NCBI GenBank assembly: GCA_015060905.1
Contig: SUXQ01000006.1
Span: 62,001 to 126,000, forward strand
DNA length: 64,000 nt
Direction of reading: 5' to 3'
DNA from: Bacteroidales bacterium
Lineage (GTDB): Bacteria; Bacteroidota; Bacteroidia; Bacteroidales; Bacteroidaceae
This document shows positions 9,376 through 18,030 of the stretch, piece by piece. Positions within the stretch are counted from its first letter, which is position 1, and each line of letters begins with the position of its first letter. The position numbers were made by a program, and so were the translations under genes. A model generated the notes under the pieces. That model was given only the letters and a program-made list of their open reading frames with translations. It was not told where the DNA came from and searched no databases.

Positions 9376-9936
9376 TTACGATTCTCTTGATGCTTGTTCG
9401 CGACGCTCTTTTTTTCTTTCGCGTTTCTTCTTTATTATGTTTTTCATTCTTTTTGCTCCGTAAAGTGAGCCGTAGATAAGATACGTGCCTCCCCAAAAGA
9501 TTATTGCAAGGCATAGTATCGTAAGTATTGATAGTTGGCTGTCGGCCTTTGTGTGCAGGTTGGTGTTCTGCGTATATGTGATGTATTGAATGTAAAAACT
9601 TATAACTGTAGCTGCATTAAGTGCGGTTAGTGCTATTGCTGTAATTTTACCTATTCTTCCGCTTGTCATAGGGTAGAGTGAGAAGTATTGTAACCCCGAT
9701 TTTTTTTCTATCTTCATGAAATATAGCAGCCAAGGGAACAGTAGCAGAGTGTATGTTATGCAGAGGGCTGTGATGATGATTGTCTCTACTTGCAGAATGT
9801 TGAAGTCAGTGGGTAATACTACCTCTTGAGTGACTTTGTGGGTGGCCTCGAAGAGAAATCCCGAGGAGATAAGTGTGACAAACAGCATTGTTACTGCTGT
9901 AATGCCAACAATCTTTACAATTTTGATTGCTTTCAT
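9376..9936 (-). CDS. Small integral membrane protein of unknown function
   Basis: About 186 residues from the ATG at 9934-9936; a further in-frame start at 9963 would add nine residues and lies only 19 bases from the tmRNA 3' end. Four hydrophobic segments are visible: VGITAVTMLFVTLISSGFLF, TIIITALCITYTLLLFPWLL, ITAIALTALNAATVISFYI and LTILCLAIIFWGGTYLIYG. The cytoplasmic tail is extremely basic (KKKRERKKERREQASRES). I do not recognise the family. The gene sits between the tmRNA and an AraC-type regulator, all on one strand, and may be cotranscribed with the regulator. Confidence 0.6.
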   Translation of the reverse strand: MKAIKIVKIVGITAVTMLFVTLISSGFLFEATHKVTQEVVLPTDFNILQVETIIITALCITYTLLLFPWLLYFMKIEKKSGLQYFSLYPMTSGRIGKITAIALTALNAATVISFYIQYITYTQNTNLHTKADSQLSILTILCLAIIFWGGTYLIYGSLYGAKRMKNIIKKKRERKKERREQASRES

Positions 9937-9982
9937 TGCTCGGTGGTTTTTGAAATTAAACATCCATCGAGTACTAACTTTG

Positions 9983-10376
9983 TGGAGCTGGAGGGAGTCG
10001 AACCCTCGTCCAAACGAGGAAACAATATGCTTTCTACATGCTTAGCATCCGGTTGTTTTTTCGAGCGCAAGCAAGACCGGTGCCACCTACTTGTGCCTTA
10101 TCCTCTGAAATTTCACCGCGCCGACGAGGCTCGTCACGATTAGTCCCGAATTTGCTGCACCACCTTGTCGGATTGCCTCGGAACAACTGCGTCCGGGTGA
10201 TGTCTCGTTCCAACACCTTGTATCGGAATAAAGCTAATCTACTATACTTCGATTAAGCAGCGAGAGCATAAGAATTTTCGCCAGATAATTTTTGTCAGCC
10301 GAGATTATAGTGCCGACCAACGACGCACTGCATGCTTACATACCTTTTCTGCCCGCTGTCAAAACCAAACAGCCCC
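9983..10376 (-). ncRNA. ssrA: Transfer-messenger RNA (tmRNA)
   Basis: On the minus strand the 5' end GGGGCTG (10370-10376) pairs with CAGCTCC (9984-9990) as the acceptor stem; the discriminator A is at 9983 and CCA is not encoded. The T arm (GGGTTCGACTCCC) is intact near the 3' end. The internal reading frame encodes GENSYALAA followed by TAA, the proteolysis tag expected in Bacteroidales. tmRNA with SmpB rescues stalled ribosomes and marks the nascent chain for degradation. The rny gene lies upstream on the same strand. Confidence 0.95.
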
Positions 10377-10378
10377 GA

Positions 10379-10411
10379 AAAGTGTAGTCCTCTTTGTGGG
10401 AGGACTACAAA
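10379..10411 (-). promoter_or_regulatory. Hairpin that may be both rny terminator and tmRNA promoter spacer
   Basis: A 9-bp perfect stem (10384-10392 with 10400-10408) followed by a short T run resembles a terminator for rny. It also lies between a TTTG (10408-10411) and TACACTTT (10379-10386), 21 bases apart, which would place a start site at the mature tmRNA 5' end. The -7 box is a poor match, so the promoter reading is tentative. Confidence 0.4.
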
Positions 10412-10470
10412 GTTGATGTTTTTTGTTCAGAAATGCAAATGTTTTACGTTTTTTTTGCACTTGCTGCTTT

Positions 10471-12015
10471 TTATCGTGCGTAATTTACTGCTCGTGTTTC
10501 GCGAATGACGGTAATTTTCACTTGTCCGGGGTAGGTCATTTCGTCCTGAATTTTCTTTGCAATTTCACCCGATAGAAGTTCTGTTTGCTTGTCGTCAATC
10601 TTGTCTGCACCTACAATTACGCGCAGTTCGCGACCTGCTTGTATGGCGTATGTTTTTGTTACTCCGGGGTAGGACATTGCAAGCTGTTCAAGGTCGTGCA
10701 GACGCTTGATGTATGCTTCGACAATTTCGCGACGTGCTCCCGGACGTGCTCCTGATATTGCGTCGCACACTTGTACGATGGGGGCGATGAGGCTGTTCAT
10801 TTCTATTTCGTCGTGGTGTGCTCCGATGGCGTTGCAGATATCCGGTTTTTCTTTGTATTTTTCGGCAATCTTCATTCCGTACTCTGCGTGTGGAAGTTCT
10901 GTCTCTTCGTCGGGTACTTTTCCTATGTCATGCAAAAGACCGGCGCGTTTGGCTTTCTTGGGGTTAAGGCCCAGCTCTGCTGCCATTACTGCGCACAGAT
11001 TGGCTGTTTCGCGTGCATGTTGTAGCAGGTTCTGTCCGTATGATGAACGGTATTTCATCTTACCTATTATGCGCACAAGCTCGGGGTGCAGGCCGTGTAT
11101 GCCCAGGTCGATGGTGGTGCGCTTTCCTGTTTCGATAATCTCTTCGTCTATCTGTTTTTTTACTTTTGCTACTACTTCTTCGATGCGTGCGGGGTGTATG
11201 CGGCCGTCGGCTACAAGCTGGTGCAGGGCGAGACGGGCAATTTCGCGGCGAACGGGGTCGAACGCGCTCAGTACTATGGCCTCGGGGGTGTCGTCTACTA
11301 CAATTTCAACGCCTGTGGCTGCTTCGAGGGCGCGTATGTTGCGGCCTTCGCGGCCGATGATGCGGCCTTTCATTTCGTCGCTCTCTATGTGAAATACTGT
11401 TACCGAATTTTCGATGGCTGTTTCTGTTGCTACGCGCTGTATTGTCTGAATGACGATTTTCTTGGCCTCTTTTGTGGCGTTGAGCTTTGCATCGTCCATA
11501 ATGTCGTTGATGTATGATGCTGCTTCGGTTTTTGCCTCTTCTTTCAGTGACTCTATGAGGGTGTTTTTTGCCTCTTCGGCCGAGAGCCCGCTGATGGCTT
11601 CGAGCTTTTCGCGCTCTTGTGCTTGTAGTTTGTCAAGCTCTTCTTTTTTGCGTTCGATTGTTACAAGCTGTGCGTCTACATTGGCTTTGAATTTGTCTAC
11701 TTCGGCTTTGCGACGTTGAAGCTCTTCGTTGCGCTGGTTGACGTGCATTTCGCGCTGTTTTATGTGGTTCTCGGCCTGTTGCAACTTGTGGTTTCTTTGT
11801 GAGACTTCTTTTTCGAGTTCTGCTTTTTTGTTGAGGAATTTTTCTTTTACTTCGAGCAGTTTGTTCTTTTTTATTCTTTCGGCTTCTTTTTCTGCTTCTT
11901 CTAAAATACGTGCGTATTTTGTCTTTAGGCCGTATCGGAAAATCAGATACTGTACAACTCCGCCTATGATTAGGGCGGCGAGTGCAGTAATGATTATCAA
12001 TGTGGTTGTATTCAT
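10471..12015 (-). CDS. rny: Ribonuclease Y
   Basis: A 514-residue membrane-anchored endoribonuclease that initiates mRNA decay. The order is an N-terminal membrane helix ([21 protein letters not shown]), a long Glu/Lys/Arg coiled coil (about 30-200), a KH RNA-binding domain ([19 protein letters not shown]) and an HD phosphohydrolase domain ([12 protein letters not shown]). Length and architecture match the family. It lies downstream of zapA on the same strand, separated by 128 bases holding a structured element. Confidence 0.95.
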   Translation of the reverse strand: MNTTTLIIITALAALIIGGVVQYLIFRYGLKTKYARILEEAEKEAERIKKNKLLEVKEKFLNKKAELEKEVSQRNHKLQQAENHIKQREMHVNQRNEELQRRKAEVDKFKANVDAQLVTIERKKEELDKLQAQEREKLEAISGLSAEEAKNTLIESLKEEAKTEAASYINDIMDDAKLNATKEAKKIVIQTIQRVATETAIENSVTVFHIESDEMKGRIIGREGRNIRALEAATGVEIVVDDTPEAIVLSAFDPVRREIARLALHQLVADGRIHPARIEEVVAKVKKQIDEEIIETGKRTTIDLGIHGLHPELVRIIGKMKYRSSYGQNLLQHARETANLCAVMAAELGLNPKKAKRAGLLHDIGKVPDEETELPHAEYGMKIAEKYKEKPDICNAIGAHHDEIEMNSLIAPIVQVCDAISGARPGARREIVEAYIKRLHDLEQLAMSYPGVTKTYAIQAGRELRVIVGADKIDDKQTELLSGEIAKKIQDEMTYPGQVKITVIRETRAVNYAR

Positions 12016-12061
12016 AATGTTTTTTGTTTATGTTAATAAATTAATTCTCTTCAGTTTAAAA

Positions 12062-12115
12062 TAAAAAACGCATTCCTTTCGTCGCGGCCGGGCCGTGAAC
12101 GACTGGTATGCGTGA
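12062..12115 (-). terminator. Nested hairpin with T run between zapA and rny
   Basis: On the minus strand three nested stems can be drawn: CGCAT/ATGCG outside, TCGT/ACGA in the middle and CGGCC/GGCCG inside, followed by TTTTTTATTTT. The simplest reading is a terminator for the zapA unit. The interrupted rod shape is unusual for a plain terminator, so a small structured RNA ending here is possible. Confidence 0.55.
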
Positions 12116-12143
12116 ATCGGTGAGTAACTATGGTGTTTGTTAC

Positions 12144-12431
12144 TTATTCTATGGCGTCGTCGATAAGTTTCGTAAGTTCGAGCAACTTGCCTGATATGCG
12201 TGAATTTCCCGATAGGTCGGTGTCTTTCATGCGTCTGAATGCTATGTCTATTGCAACCATTGTTATCAGTTTTTCGCTGCTTTCCGTTGCGAATGTATCT
12301 TTGTATTTTAGCAACTTTTCGTTTATTAAACGTGCTGCTTGTCGGTAATATGGTTCCTCTTCTCGTTTTACGACAAGGGGGTATGATATGCCGTTTACCA
12401 ATAAGTTTATTCCCACGTAGCCCTCTTCCAT
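12144..12431 (-). CDS. zapA: Cell division protein ZapA
   Basis: A 95-residue ZapA-family protein that binds FtsZ and promotes Z-ring bundling. The N-terminal beta-rich part (GINLLVNGISYPLVVKREEEPYYRQAARLINEKL) is followed by a helical dimerisation segment (SEKLITMVAIDIAFRRM). It begins 18 bases after the stop of a short coiled-coil gene, and the two form an operon from a promoter at 12768-12799. A ZapB-like role for that neighbour would be consistent. Confidence 0.85.
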   Translation of the reverse strand: MEEGYVGINLLVNGISYPLVVKREEEPYYRQAARLINEKLLKYKDTFATESSEKLITMVAIDIAFRRMKDTDLSGNSRISGKLLELTKLIDDAIE

Positions 12432-12449
12432 TGCTTTGCCTCCCTCGTT

Positions 12450-12749
12450 TTATTGCTTTTTTATAAGTGAATCAATGCATTGGTCGATTTCACGCACAAG
12501 TTTCGCAATGTGTTCCTTTGCGCTGTCTACTTCTTCGTAGCTTAAGCTTATCATGCGAGCTTGTTTTAAATTGGTGTAATTTTGTTCGAGCTCGTTGTAA
12601 CGTGCTTGCAATTTGTCTAACGATTCTTCTTTTTCGTTGATGAGTTTCGTCAGGCGGTCGTTAAATTCCTTTTGCTTATTGTATTTTTCTATAAGCTCGT
12701 GGAGTTTGGCCTCGAATTGCGTGAGTATCTGTTTTTCGTTTTCGTACAT
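12450..12749 (-). CDS. Short coiled-coil protein upstream of zapA (ZapB-like)
   Basis: About 99 residues, nearly all coiled coil (heptad-like LHELIEKYNKQKEFNDRLTK and LDKLQARYNELEQNYTNLKQ). The start at 12747-12749 (MYENEKQ) is chosen over the ATG at 12764 because the likely promoter would start transcription near 12763. Size, coiled coil and position next to zapA suggest a partner in Z-ring organisation analogous to ZapB. This is inference from context; no family signature is recognised. Confidence 0.7.
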   Translation of the reverse strand: MYENEKQILTQFEAKLHELIEKYNKQKEFNDRLTKLINEKEESLDKLQARYNELEQNYTNLKQARMISLSYEEVDSAKEHIAKLVREIDQCIDSLIKKQ

Positions 12750-12767
12750 ATTTGCACCAATCATTTT

Positions 12768-12799
12768 ACAAATATATATGTATTTTCGGAGAATCGAAA
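12768..12799 (-). promoter_or_regulatory. Promoter of the coiled-coil/zapA unit
   Basis: On the minus strand TATATTTGT (12768-12776) fits the -7 box and TTTC (12796-12799) is one base from the -33 consensus, with a 19-base spacer. Confidence 0.6.
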
Positions 12800-12860
12800 A
12801 AAATAATGATTTTTTTGGCTTTGTGGGGTTGTTTTTTTAGAAAATTACTTTTGCGGCCTC

Positions 12861-13054
12861 TTAGAAGCTGTTTAAATTTCTTTCAAAAAGTATATTACAT
12901 GACTCGCAAGTTGTGCTTGCCTTTTTATGCTTTTTTTTGCCTGTTTTTCCCTTTTTTGCAGTTGCATAGCCCGCTATGCGCCTTTGAAAAAATGAAAAAA
13001 TATACTAAAAAAGAACTATAAAATTTCAAGGACATAAATTTAAATAGCTTCTAA
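12861..13054. mobile_element. MITE-like element with 19-base terminal inverted repeats
   Basis: The ends TTAGAAGCTGTTTAAATTT (12861-12879) and AAATTTAAATAGCTTCTAA (13036-13054) are inverted repeats with one mismatch, enclosing 156 bases with no coding capacity. The interior has small hairpins (GCAAG/CTTGC and GCATAG/CTATGC). Size and structure fit a non-autonomous miniature transposon. A TA duplication at the borders is possible but not certain. The right end supplies the last codons and stop of the adjacent glycosylase-like gene. A sequence like one end recurs at 29506-29523. Confidence 0.65.
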
Positions 13055-13624
13055 TATCTTGCGGTAATATGCTGCTTTTTCTTTTAATGGCAGGGGGTAG
13101 GCGCGTGATGTGGAGGGCATACGCCATACTTCTGTTTTTCTGTCGGCGATTGTGATTGCAGTTTTTGCTCCTATGGCGGGTGGTGTTGCGCCGTAGGGGG
13201 TGAGTAGGGTGGTGGCTGCTTTTTCGCCTGTGACGGCTATTGTGTGGCAGTGTGGCATTTTTTTTAGCAGTCCCTCTATGTCTGATGCTGTTATTATTTG
13301 CAGAAAGTTGTCAGAGGCGTTCCCTTTCAGACGTTTCACTTCGAGGGCTGTGTCGTAGAGTGCTATGCCTTTTTCGGCCATGATGTTTTTTATCAGTGGC
13401 AGGTTGAAGATTTTCTCTTCCTTTAATATAAAATATGCGGGGTCGTCGAAGAGGATGTGTCCCATGATTTTCCAGAAGTCATTTTGTCTGTTGGGGTAGT
13501 AGAATTCCATTGTCCAACGTTTGCGTGGGGGCGGAAAGCTGCCCAAAAAGAGTATGCGGGCGTTTGTCGGGGCGAATGGTTCCCACGGGTGTTTCTCTAT
13601 GGTATATTTGTGCTCTTCGTTCAT
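13040..13624 (-). CDS. Uracil-DNA glycosylase family protein (MUG/SMUG-like)
   Basis: A 194-residue protein with the motif pattern of the uracil-DNA glycosylase superfamily: motif A region ILFLGSFPPPRKRW followed by FYYPNRQNDFWKIMG, and a C-terminal motif B-like RMPSTSRAY. Such enzymes remove uracil or damaged bases from DNA. The active-site variant is not one I can assign to a named subfamily. The last three codons and the stop (EAI, TAA) lie inside the terminal inverted repeat of a MITE, so the original C-terminus was probably replaced on insertion. A hairpin terminator of the preceding unit lies just upstream. Confidence 0.75.
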   Translation of the reverse strand: MNEEHKYTIEKHPWEPFAPTNARILFLGSFPPPRKRWTMEFYYPNRQNDFWKIMGHILFDDPAYFILKEEKIFNLPLIKNIMAEKGIALYDTALEVKRLKGNASDNFLQIITASDIEGLLKKMPHCHTIAVTGEKAATTLLTPYGATPPAIGAKTAITIADRKTEVWRMPSTSRAYPLPLKEKAAYYRKILEAI

Positions 13625-13640
13625 GGTTTTGTATTATGAT

Positions 13641-13676
13641 AAAAGGTAATCTTTGCGTTTGCTCGGATTACCTTTT
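13641..13676 (-). terminator. Terminator after the yidC unit
   Basis: AAAAGGTAATC (13641-13651) pairs with GATTACCTTTT (13666-13676) with a 14-base loop. It lies just past the stop of the 210-residue gene on the minus strand and before the start of the glycosylase-like gene. Confidence 0.7.
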
Positions 13677-13681
13677 TGCTT

Positions 13682-14314
13682 TTATTTTTTATCTTCTATT
13701 TCTCCTTTGGGGCGTGGCTCTTTTTTTGCCAATGTTACTATTTTGTATACATATTGTGTCATCCACTCGGCCGAATATCCCAGACGCTCTTTCTGCTGGC
13801 GTATGGCGTATACGGTCTTAAATGTTGCTTCGTCTTTCCAACTGTTTTTTGTGAGAATGTCGTTGATGATTTTCTCGGTCATGCTGTAAAGCAGTTTGTG
13901 GAATATGCCGGGGATGCGGAACTTCCACTGCATAAGGTTGCTTACGAGCATCATAAGGTCGTTGTTGAAGCCTTGAAATGCGAACAGGTATGTGCGTACG
14001 TCGTTTACTGTCTTGCAGTTGCGCTTGATAGAGAGGTCAATTTCTTTGAAGAAACTGTCGCTAAGGCCGTATAGCTGTTCGAGCATTTTCTTGCAACGGC
14101 TGCGCTCGGCGACGCCCAATTTGTTATTTTGTGTAGCCACTTTCAGTGTACGTTTGAATGTGGCAAGGTCGGGCAACATGCTTATGTTTGTAATACCCAG
14201 ATTGGCTGCGAGCACCGACTGGTAGTATACGCGTATGAGGGTCATGAAGTCTTCCATGCCACCGACCTTCTCTTTTGCTTCTCCTTTTTTCTTGAAGATA
14301 TTGAATAAACCCAT
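13682..14314 (-). CDS. Conserved hypothetical cytoplasmic protein downstream of yidC
   Basis: A 210-residue, mostly helical protein with no signal peptide or membrane segment. It starts MGLFNIFKKKGEAKEK, then has a helical body with many hydrophobic and charged residues (QGFNNDLMMLVSNLMQWKF). I do not recognise a family or catalytic motif. It begins 9 bases after the yidC stop and probably belongs to the same transcript, so a link to membrane biogenesis is possible but unsupported by sequence. Confidence 0.7.
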   Translation of the reverse strand: MGLFNIFKKKGEAKEKVGGMEDFMTLIRVYYQSVLAANLGITNISMLPDLATFKRTLKVATQNNKLGVAERSRCKKMLEQLYGLSDSFFKEIDLSIKRNCKTVNDVRTYLFAFQGFNNDLMMLVSNLMQWKFRIPGIFHKLLYSMTEKIINDILTKNSWKDEATFKTVYAIRQQKERLGYSAEWMTQYVYKIVTLAKKEPRPKGEIEDKK

Positions 14315-14323
14315 GATTTATAG

Positions 14324-16249
14324 TTATTTATTGTTCTTTTTCAACTCCTCGTTGCGACGCTCAAGCTCTTTTTGCATGGCTTCGAGGTTGGCCATGAAGT
14401 TTGTGCGTTTCGTGGGGTTGTTTTTGTTTTTTTCGTAGTATGTTTCCATCTTTTTCAAGAGGTCATCCTCGTTTACCTTATAGCGCAGGTAAATGAATAT
14501 TCCCACGCTGATGAGTGTCGAGAGGAAGTAGTAGTAGTTGAGTCCCGATGAGTAGTCGTTGAAAATGAAGAAGAATACTACGGGCATCAGGTACATCATC
14601 CAGCGCATTATCTTCATCTGCTGCTCTTGTTCGGGTGAGCCGCCCATGCTGGGCTGCATTTTCGATGTGTAGTATGTGTTTGCAATCTGTACTACGCAGA
14701 AAAGCAGGCAGAAAATGCTTATGTGGTTGCCGATGGGCCATATTGATGTTCCCCAACTGATAATATCGTCGTATGTTGAAAGGTCGTTTGCCCACAAGAA
14801 ACTCTGCTGGCGCAATTCTATGGCGTTTGGCACAAAGTTGAACATTGCGATAAATACGGGCATTTGTATGAGCATGGGCAGACATCCTCCCATCGGGCTT
14901 GCTCCGTATTTGCTATAAAGCATCATAATCTCTTGTTGCTTTTTCATTGCATCCTCCTGCTTGGGGTATTTTGCATTTATGGCATCAATGTATGGCTTTA
15001 ATGCACGCATTTTTGCCGAGGATACGTAGGATTTGTATGTGAAGGGGTATACTATTGTTTTTACTATGATGGTGAGCAACAATAGTACAAGTCCCATGCT
15101 CAATCCCCAACCTGTGAGCCAGTCGAAGAGGTACATTATAAAGAATCTGTTTATCCAGCGTACGATGGGCCAACCAAAGTAGATGAGCTTTTGTAATTGC
15201 AGGTCGTTGTCCTCGCCGCCGATAAGTTCGTTGCTCTCTTTTAGTATGCTGAACTTGTTGGGGCCAAAGTAGAATGAAAAGTCTGTTGCTACTTTGCCCG
15301 AGGGATCGAACGGTGCGGTCATGTCTGCCGAACAGTTTTTCAGGTAGCCTTTACCCTCGTGCAAGGTGTCCGACTTTACTGTTACGTCGTCGAAATTGTC
15401 TTTTGCGACCATTATGCACGAGAAGAATTGGTTCTTGAACGCAATCCATTGAACGGGCTCTTCTATATTCTCGCTGTCGTCGCCATATTCGCTCAGATAA
15501 TCTGTATCTTCGTCTAAAGGCTTGTATGTGAGTGAAGTGTATCGCTGCTCGAAGCTGAATCCTTTCTCTTGCTGACGCAGAATCTGGTCCCACACGATGT
15601 TTATGTGCTTTGTGGCTGTGGGGAGAAGATTTTCGATGTTGTGCGCCTCTATCGATAGGTCTACAACATAGCTTTCGGGCAACATATTGTATATAAAGTC
15701 TATATGTTTGTCTGCTCCGAGATTAAGTCGCATTGTTACACTGCTGTCTGTCTGTGCGATGGGGGTAAAATATAATTTGCGAGTGTCGATATTCTCTTGT
15801 TTGCCGTCGAGGGTAAAATATAGCTGATTGAATATTTTATCGTCGTTGCGACGGGCATTGCGCACGCTTATGTAATCCTCTTCGTTGAATAGTGTGACAG
15901 GGGCACCCTCTTGATTCTTATAATCTGCGAGGGTCGCCGAGCATATACGTCCTCCGAGTGTGGAGATGCGTACGCTTAGGTTGTTATTCGAGAGTGTTAC
16001 GAATTTTTCTTCTCCGTTAAGAGCGTTGAAGAGCATGGATGTGCTATCTTTGCTCTGTGCTTCGGCTTTTTCGGCCTCTTTCAAGGCAGCCTCTCTTGCA
16101 GCTGCCTCTTGTTGCTGCATGACAGCGGTTATTGAATCTTGATAACGTTTTTGCGCCTCAATCTGCTGTGGGTCGGGTTGGTTGAAGTATACAAATGCAA
16201 CGAGCACCAATCCTATCAATCCGAATCCTATGAGGTTGTTTTTGTCCAT
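14324..16249 (-). CDS. yidC: Membrane protein insertase YidC
   Basis: A 641-residue insertase of the Gram-negative type. It has an N-terminal membrane helix (LIGFGLIGLVLVAFVYFN), a large periplasmic P1 domain (about 60-340) and a C-terminal five-helix core (FDWLTGWGLSMGLVLLLLTI, CLPMLIQMPVFIAMFNFVPN, MMYLMPVVFFFIFNDYSSGL). The C-terminus is a basic coiled tail (LEAMQKELERRNEELKKNNK). YidC inserts membrane proteins alone or with SecYEG. A -7-like box TAACTTTGC on the minus strand at 16289-16297 lies about 40 bases upstream. Confidence 0.96.
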   Translation of the reverse strand: MDKNNLIGFGLIGLVLVAFVYFNQPDPQQIEAQKRYQDSITAVMQQQEAAAREAALKEAEKAEAQSKDSTSMLFNALNGEEKFVTLSNNNLSVRISTLGGRICSATLADYKNQEGAPVTLFNEEDYISVRNARRNDDKIFNQLYFTLDGKQENIDTRKLYFTPIAQTDSSVTMRLNLGADKHIDFIYNMLPESYVVDLSIEAHNIENLLPTATKHINIVWDQILRQQEKGFSFEQRYTSLTYKPLDEDTDYLSEYGDDSENIEEPVQWIAFKNQFFSCIMVAKDNFDDVTVKSDTLHEGKGYLKNCSADMTAPFDPSGKVATDFSFYFGPNKFSILKESNELIGGEDNDLQLQKLIYFGWPIVRWINRFFIMYLFDWLTGWGLSMGLVLLLLTIIVKTIVYPFTYKSYVSSAKMRALKPYIDAINAKYPKQEDAMKKQQEIMMLYSKYGASPMGGCLPMLIQMPVFIAMFNFVPNAIELRQQSFLWANDLSTYDDIISWGTSIWPIGNHISIFCLLFCVVQIANTYYTSKMQPSMGGSPEQEQQMKIMRWMMYLMPVVFFFIFNDYSSGLNYYYFLSTLISVGIFIYLRYKVNEDDLLKKMETYYEKNKNNPTKRTNFMANLEAMQKELERRNEELKKNNK

Positions 16250-16347
16250 AATGTTTTAAATACTTTTATCTTAAATTTATAACAGCGTGCAAAGTTAGAA
16301 AAATAAAACTATTTTGCGACTTATTCCTTGTAAAATTCTCTCTATTC

Positions 16348-16381
16348 TTTGCAAAATTCTATATTTATAATGTAAATTTGC
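16348..16381 (+). promoter_or_regulatory. Promoter of the DUF3078-antiporter unit
   Basis: TTTG (16348-16351) and TAAATTTGC (16373-16381) are 21 bases apart, matching the Bacteroidota consensus. The predicted leader is about 100 bases. Confidence 0.65.
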
Positions 16382-16488
16382 ACTCAAATATTGCTGTGAT
16401 ATGTTTTTCTGTCACTGTTTAGGTGCTCCAAACTGTGTGTGTGGCTTGGGGTAATTTGTTGTATAATATTGTATTATAGATTTTTTCT

Positions 16489-18009
16489 ATGAGAAACATT
16501 TTATTTTTGCTTTTATTTTTTGTTGCGATAAATATAAAAGTTTCGGTTGCAAGCAACGGAATTTATATATATAATGATAGTATTGATGTATCAGATACTC
16601 TTGCTGTTGCAGATAGTTTGACGGTTGATACTCTTGCTGTTCCTGATAGTCTGACAGTAGATACTCTTGCTGTTGCAGATAGTTTTACGGTTGATACTCT
16701 TGCAGTTCCTGATAGTCTGACAGTAGATACTCTTGCTGTTGCGGACAGTTTGACGGTTGATACTCTTGCTGTTGCAGATAGTTTGTCAGATATTAAATCT
16801 TTTTTTGTTGCACGCCTCGACTCTATTGTTGCAAAATACGACACGCTCAAGGTCGAGGGCAACGATGGCGACGAGAGTAATCCTGTATTTGTAAAAATGT
16901 TCATGCGTCCTACGCTTTATAAATCTGTTTTTGGAAAAAATTATTATAAGGATGTTAAGTTCGATGATATTTCCTTGGACAGTCGCATGGGCGATGATGC
17001 TAAGCGTAGCCGTATCATCGACGGAATGTTGCTTTCTTTGTATAAGGACAACCCTTCGCGAGTGTGGATTACCGAGGAAGAATTGCGCAAGGAGGTCTCC
17101 ACTGACGATGTAAGCAATCAGCAATTGTCGGGTATAATGCTTAATACTATTCAGCCTGTTGTTATTCCCGATAATTTAGAGGGTAACCTTGCCACAAAGG
17201 TTGTAAAACCTAATTATTGGCGTACTTATGGAGGCTTCGGCATTAACTATACGCAGAACTTTTTCTCGGATAATTGGCACCGAGGCGGTGAGAATACAAA
17301 AAATATGCTTGTCGAGGTTAATTTCAAACTGAAATATGACGATAAGAAAAAACTGCAATTCGAGAATATCCTCGAGGCGAAACTCGGCTTTTACACAGCC
17401 CCGTCCGATACAGTACACAGCATAAAGACTAATCAAGACCTCTTGCGTTTCACGTCCAAGCTGAATTATAAGGGAATGAAAAATTTCTATTATACAGTGC
17501 AAGCACAGGTGTGGACACAATTTCTGCCTTTTTACGACGCTAATCAAACTAATTTTCGTTCAAACTTCATGGCTCCGTTCAATGCCAACTTTTCGTGGGG
17601 TATTGACTTTAAGCCTTCCTTATCCAAAGGAACGCTGTCTGTCTACCTTGCTCCGCTATCGGCATACAACTATCGTTTCGTGAGGTACGGCGACCTTGCC
17701 GTTGCTCATTATGGCATACGCGAGGGGCGTCACCACTACGAGGACTTCGGTACAAAACTCGAGGTTAATGCAACTTTTAATATTTTGAAAAACCTTTCGT
17801 GGAAAACTCGTTTATATTATTATACAACATATTCCCGCGTCGAGCATGATTGGGAGAATACATTTTCGTTCAGTTTCAACAAATATATTTCGGCGAAAAT
17901 GTTTATACACTCACGTTTCGATGACAAGGCTGTCAGTCAGCGTAGTGACGATTATGGATATTGGCAGTTGTATCAGAATATGATGCTCGGACTTACATAT
18001 TCATGGTAG
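16489..18009 (+). CDS. DUF3078 family outer-membrane protein with an N-terminal tandem repeat
   Basis: A 506-residue protein with a signal peptide (MRNILFLLLFFVAINIKVSVA). Six 11-residue repeats (consensus DTLAVADSLTV) occupy about residues 36-101. The C-terminal half is DUF3078 (YWRTYGGFGINYTQNFFSDN, FGTKLEVNATFNILKNLSW), a predicted beta-barrel of the outer membrane ending in an aromatic residue (LGLTYSW), as outer-membrane barrels do. The function of the family is unknown. The antiporter gene starts 21 bases downstream and is probably cotranscribed. The repeat region probably forms a flexible periplasmic segment. Confidence 0.82.
   Translation: MRNILFLLLFFVAINIKVSVASNGIYIYNDSIDVSDTLAVADSLTVDTLAVPDSLTVDTLAVADSFTVDTLAVPDSLTVDTLAVADSLTVDTLAVADSLSDIKSFFVARLDSIVAKYDTLKVEGNDGDESNPVFVKMFMRPTLYKSVFGKNYYKDVKFDDISLDSRMGDDAKRSRIIDGMLLSLYKDNPSRVWITEEELRKEVSTDDVSNQQLSGIMLNTIQPVVIPDNLEGNLATKVVKPNYWRTYGGFGINYTQNFFSDNWHRGGENTKNMLVEVNFKLKYDDKKKLQFENILEAKLGFYTAPSDTVHSIKTNQDLLRFTSKLNYKGMKNFYYTVQAQVWTQFLPFYDANQTNFRSNFMAPFNANFSWGIDFKPSLSKGTLSVYLAPLSAYNYRFVRYGDLAVAHYGIREGRHHYEDFGTKLEVNATFNILKNLSWKTRLYYYTTYSRVEHDWENTFSFSFNKYISAKMFIHSRFDDKAVSQRSDDYGYWQLYQNMMLGLTYSW
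16594..16791 (+). repeat. In-frame 33-base tandem repeat inside the DUF3078 gene
   Basis: Six 33-base units beginning GATACTCTTGC. Units alternate between GCAGATAG (Ala-Asp) and CCTGATAG (Pro-Asp) versions, giving a 66-base higher-order period, which implies past duplication of a two-unit block. The last unit diverges at its end. Copy-number change would keep the frame. Confidence 0.9.
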
Positions 18010-18030
18010 CGGGCAATTTTTAAAAAAAAG

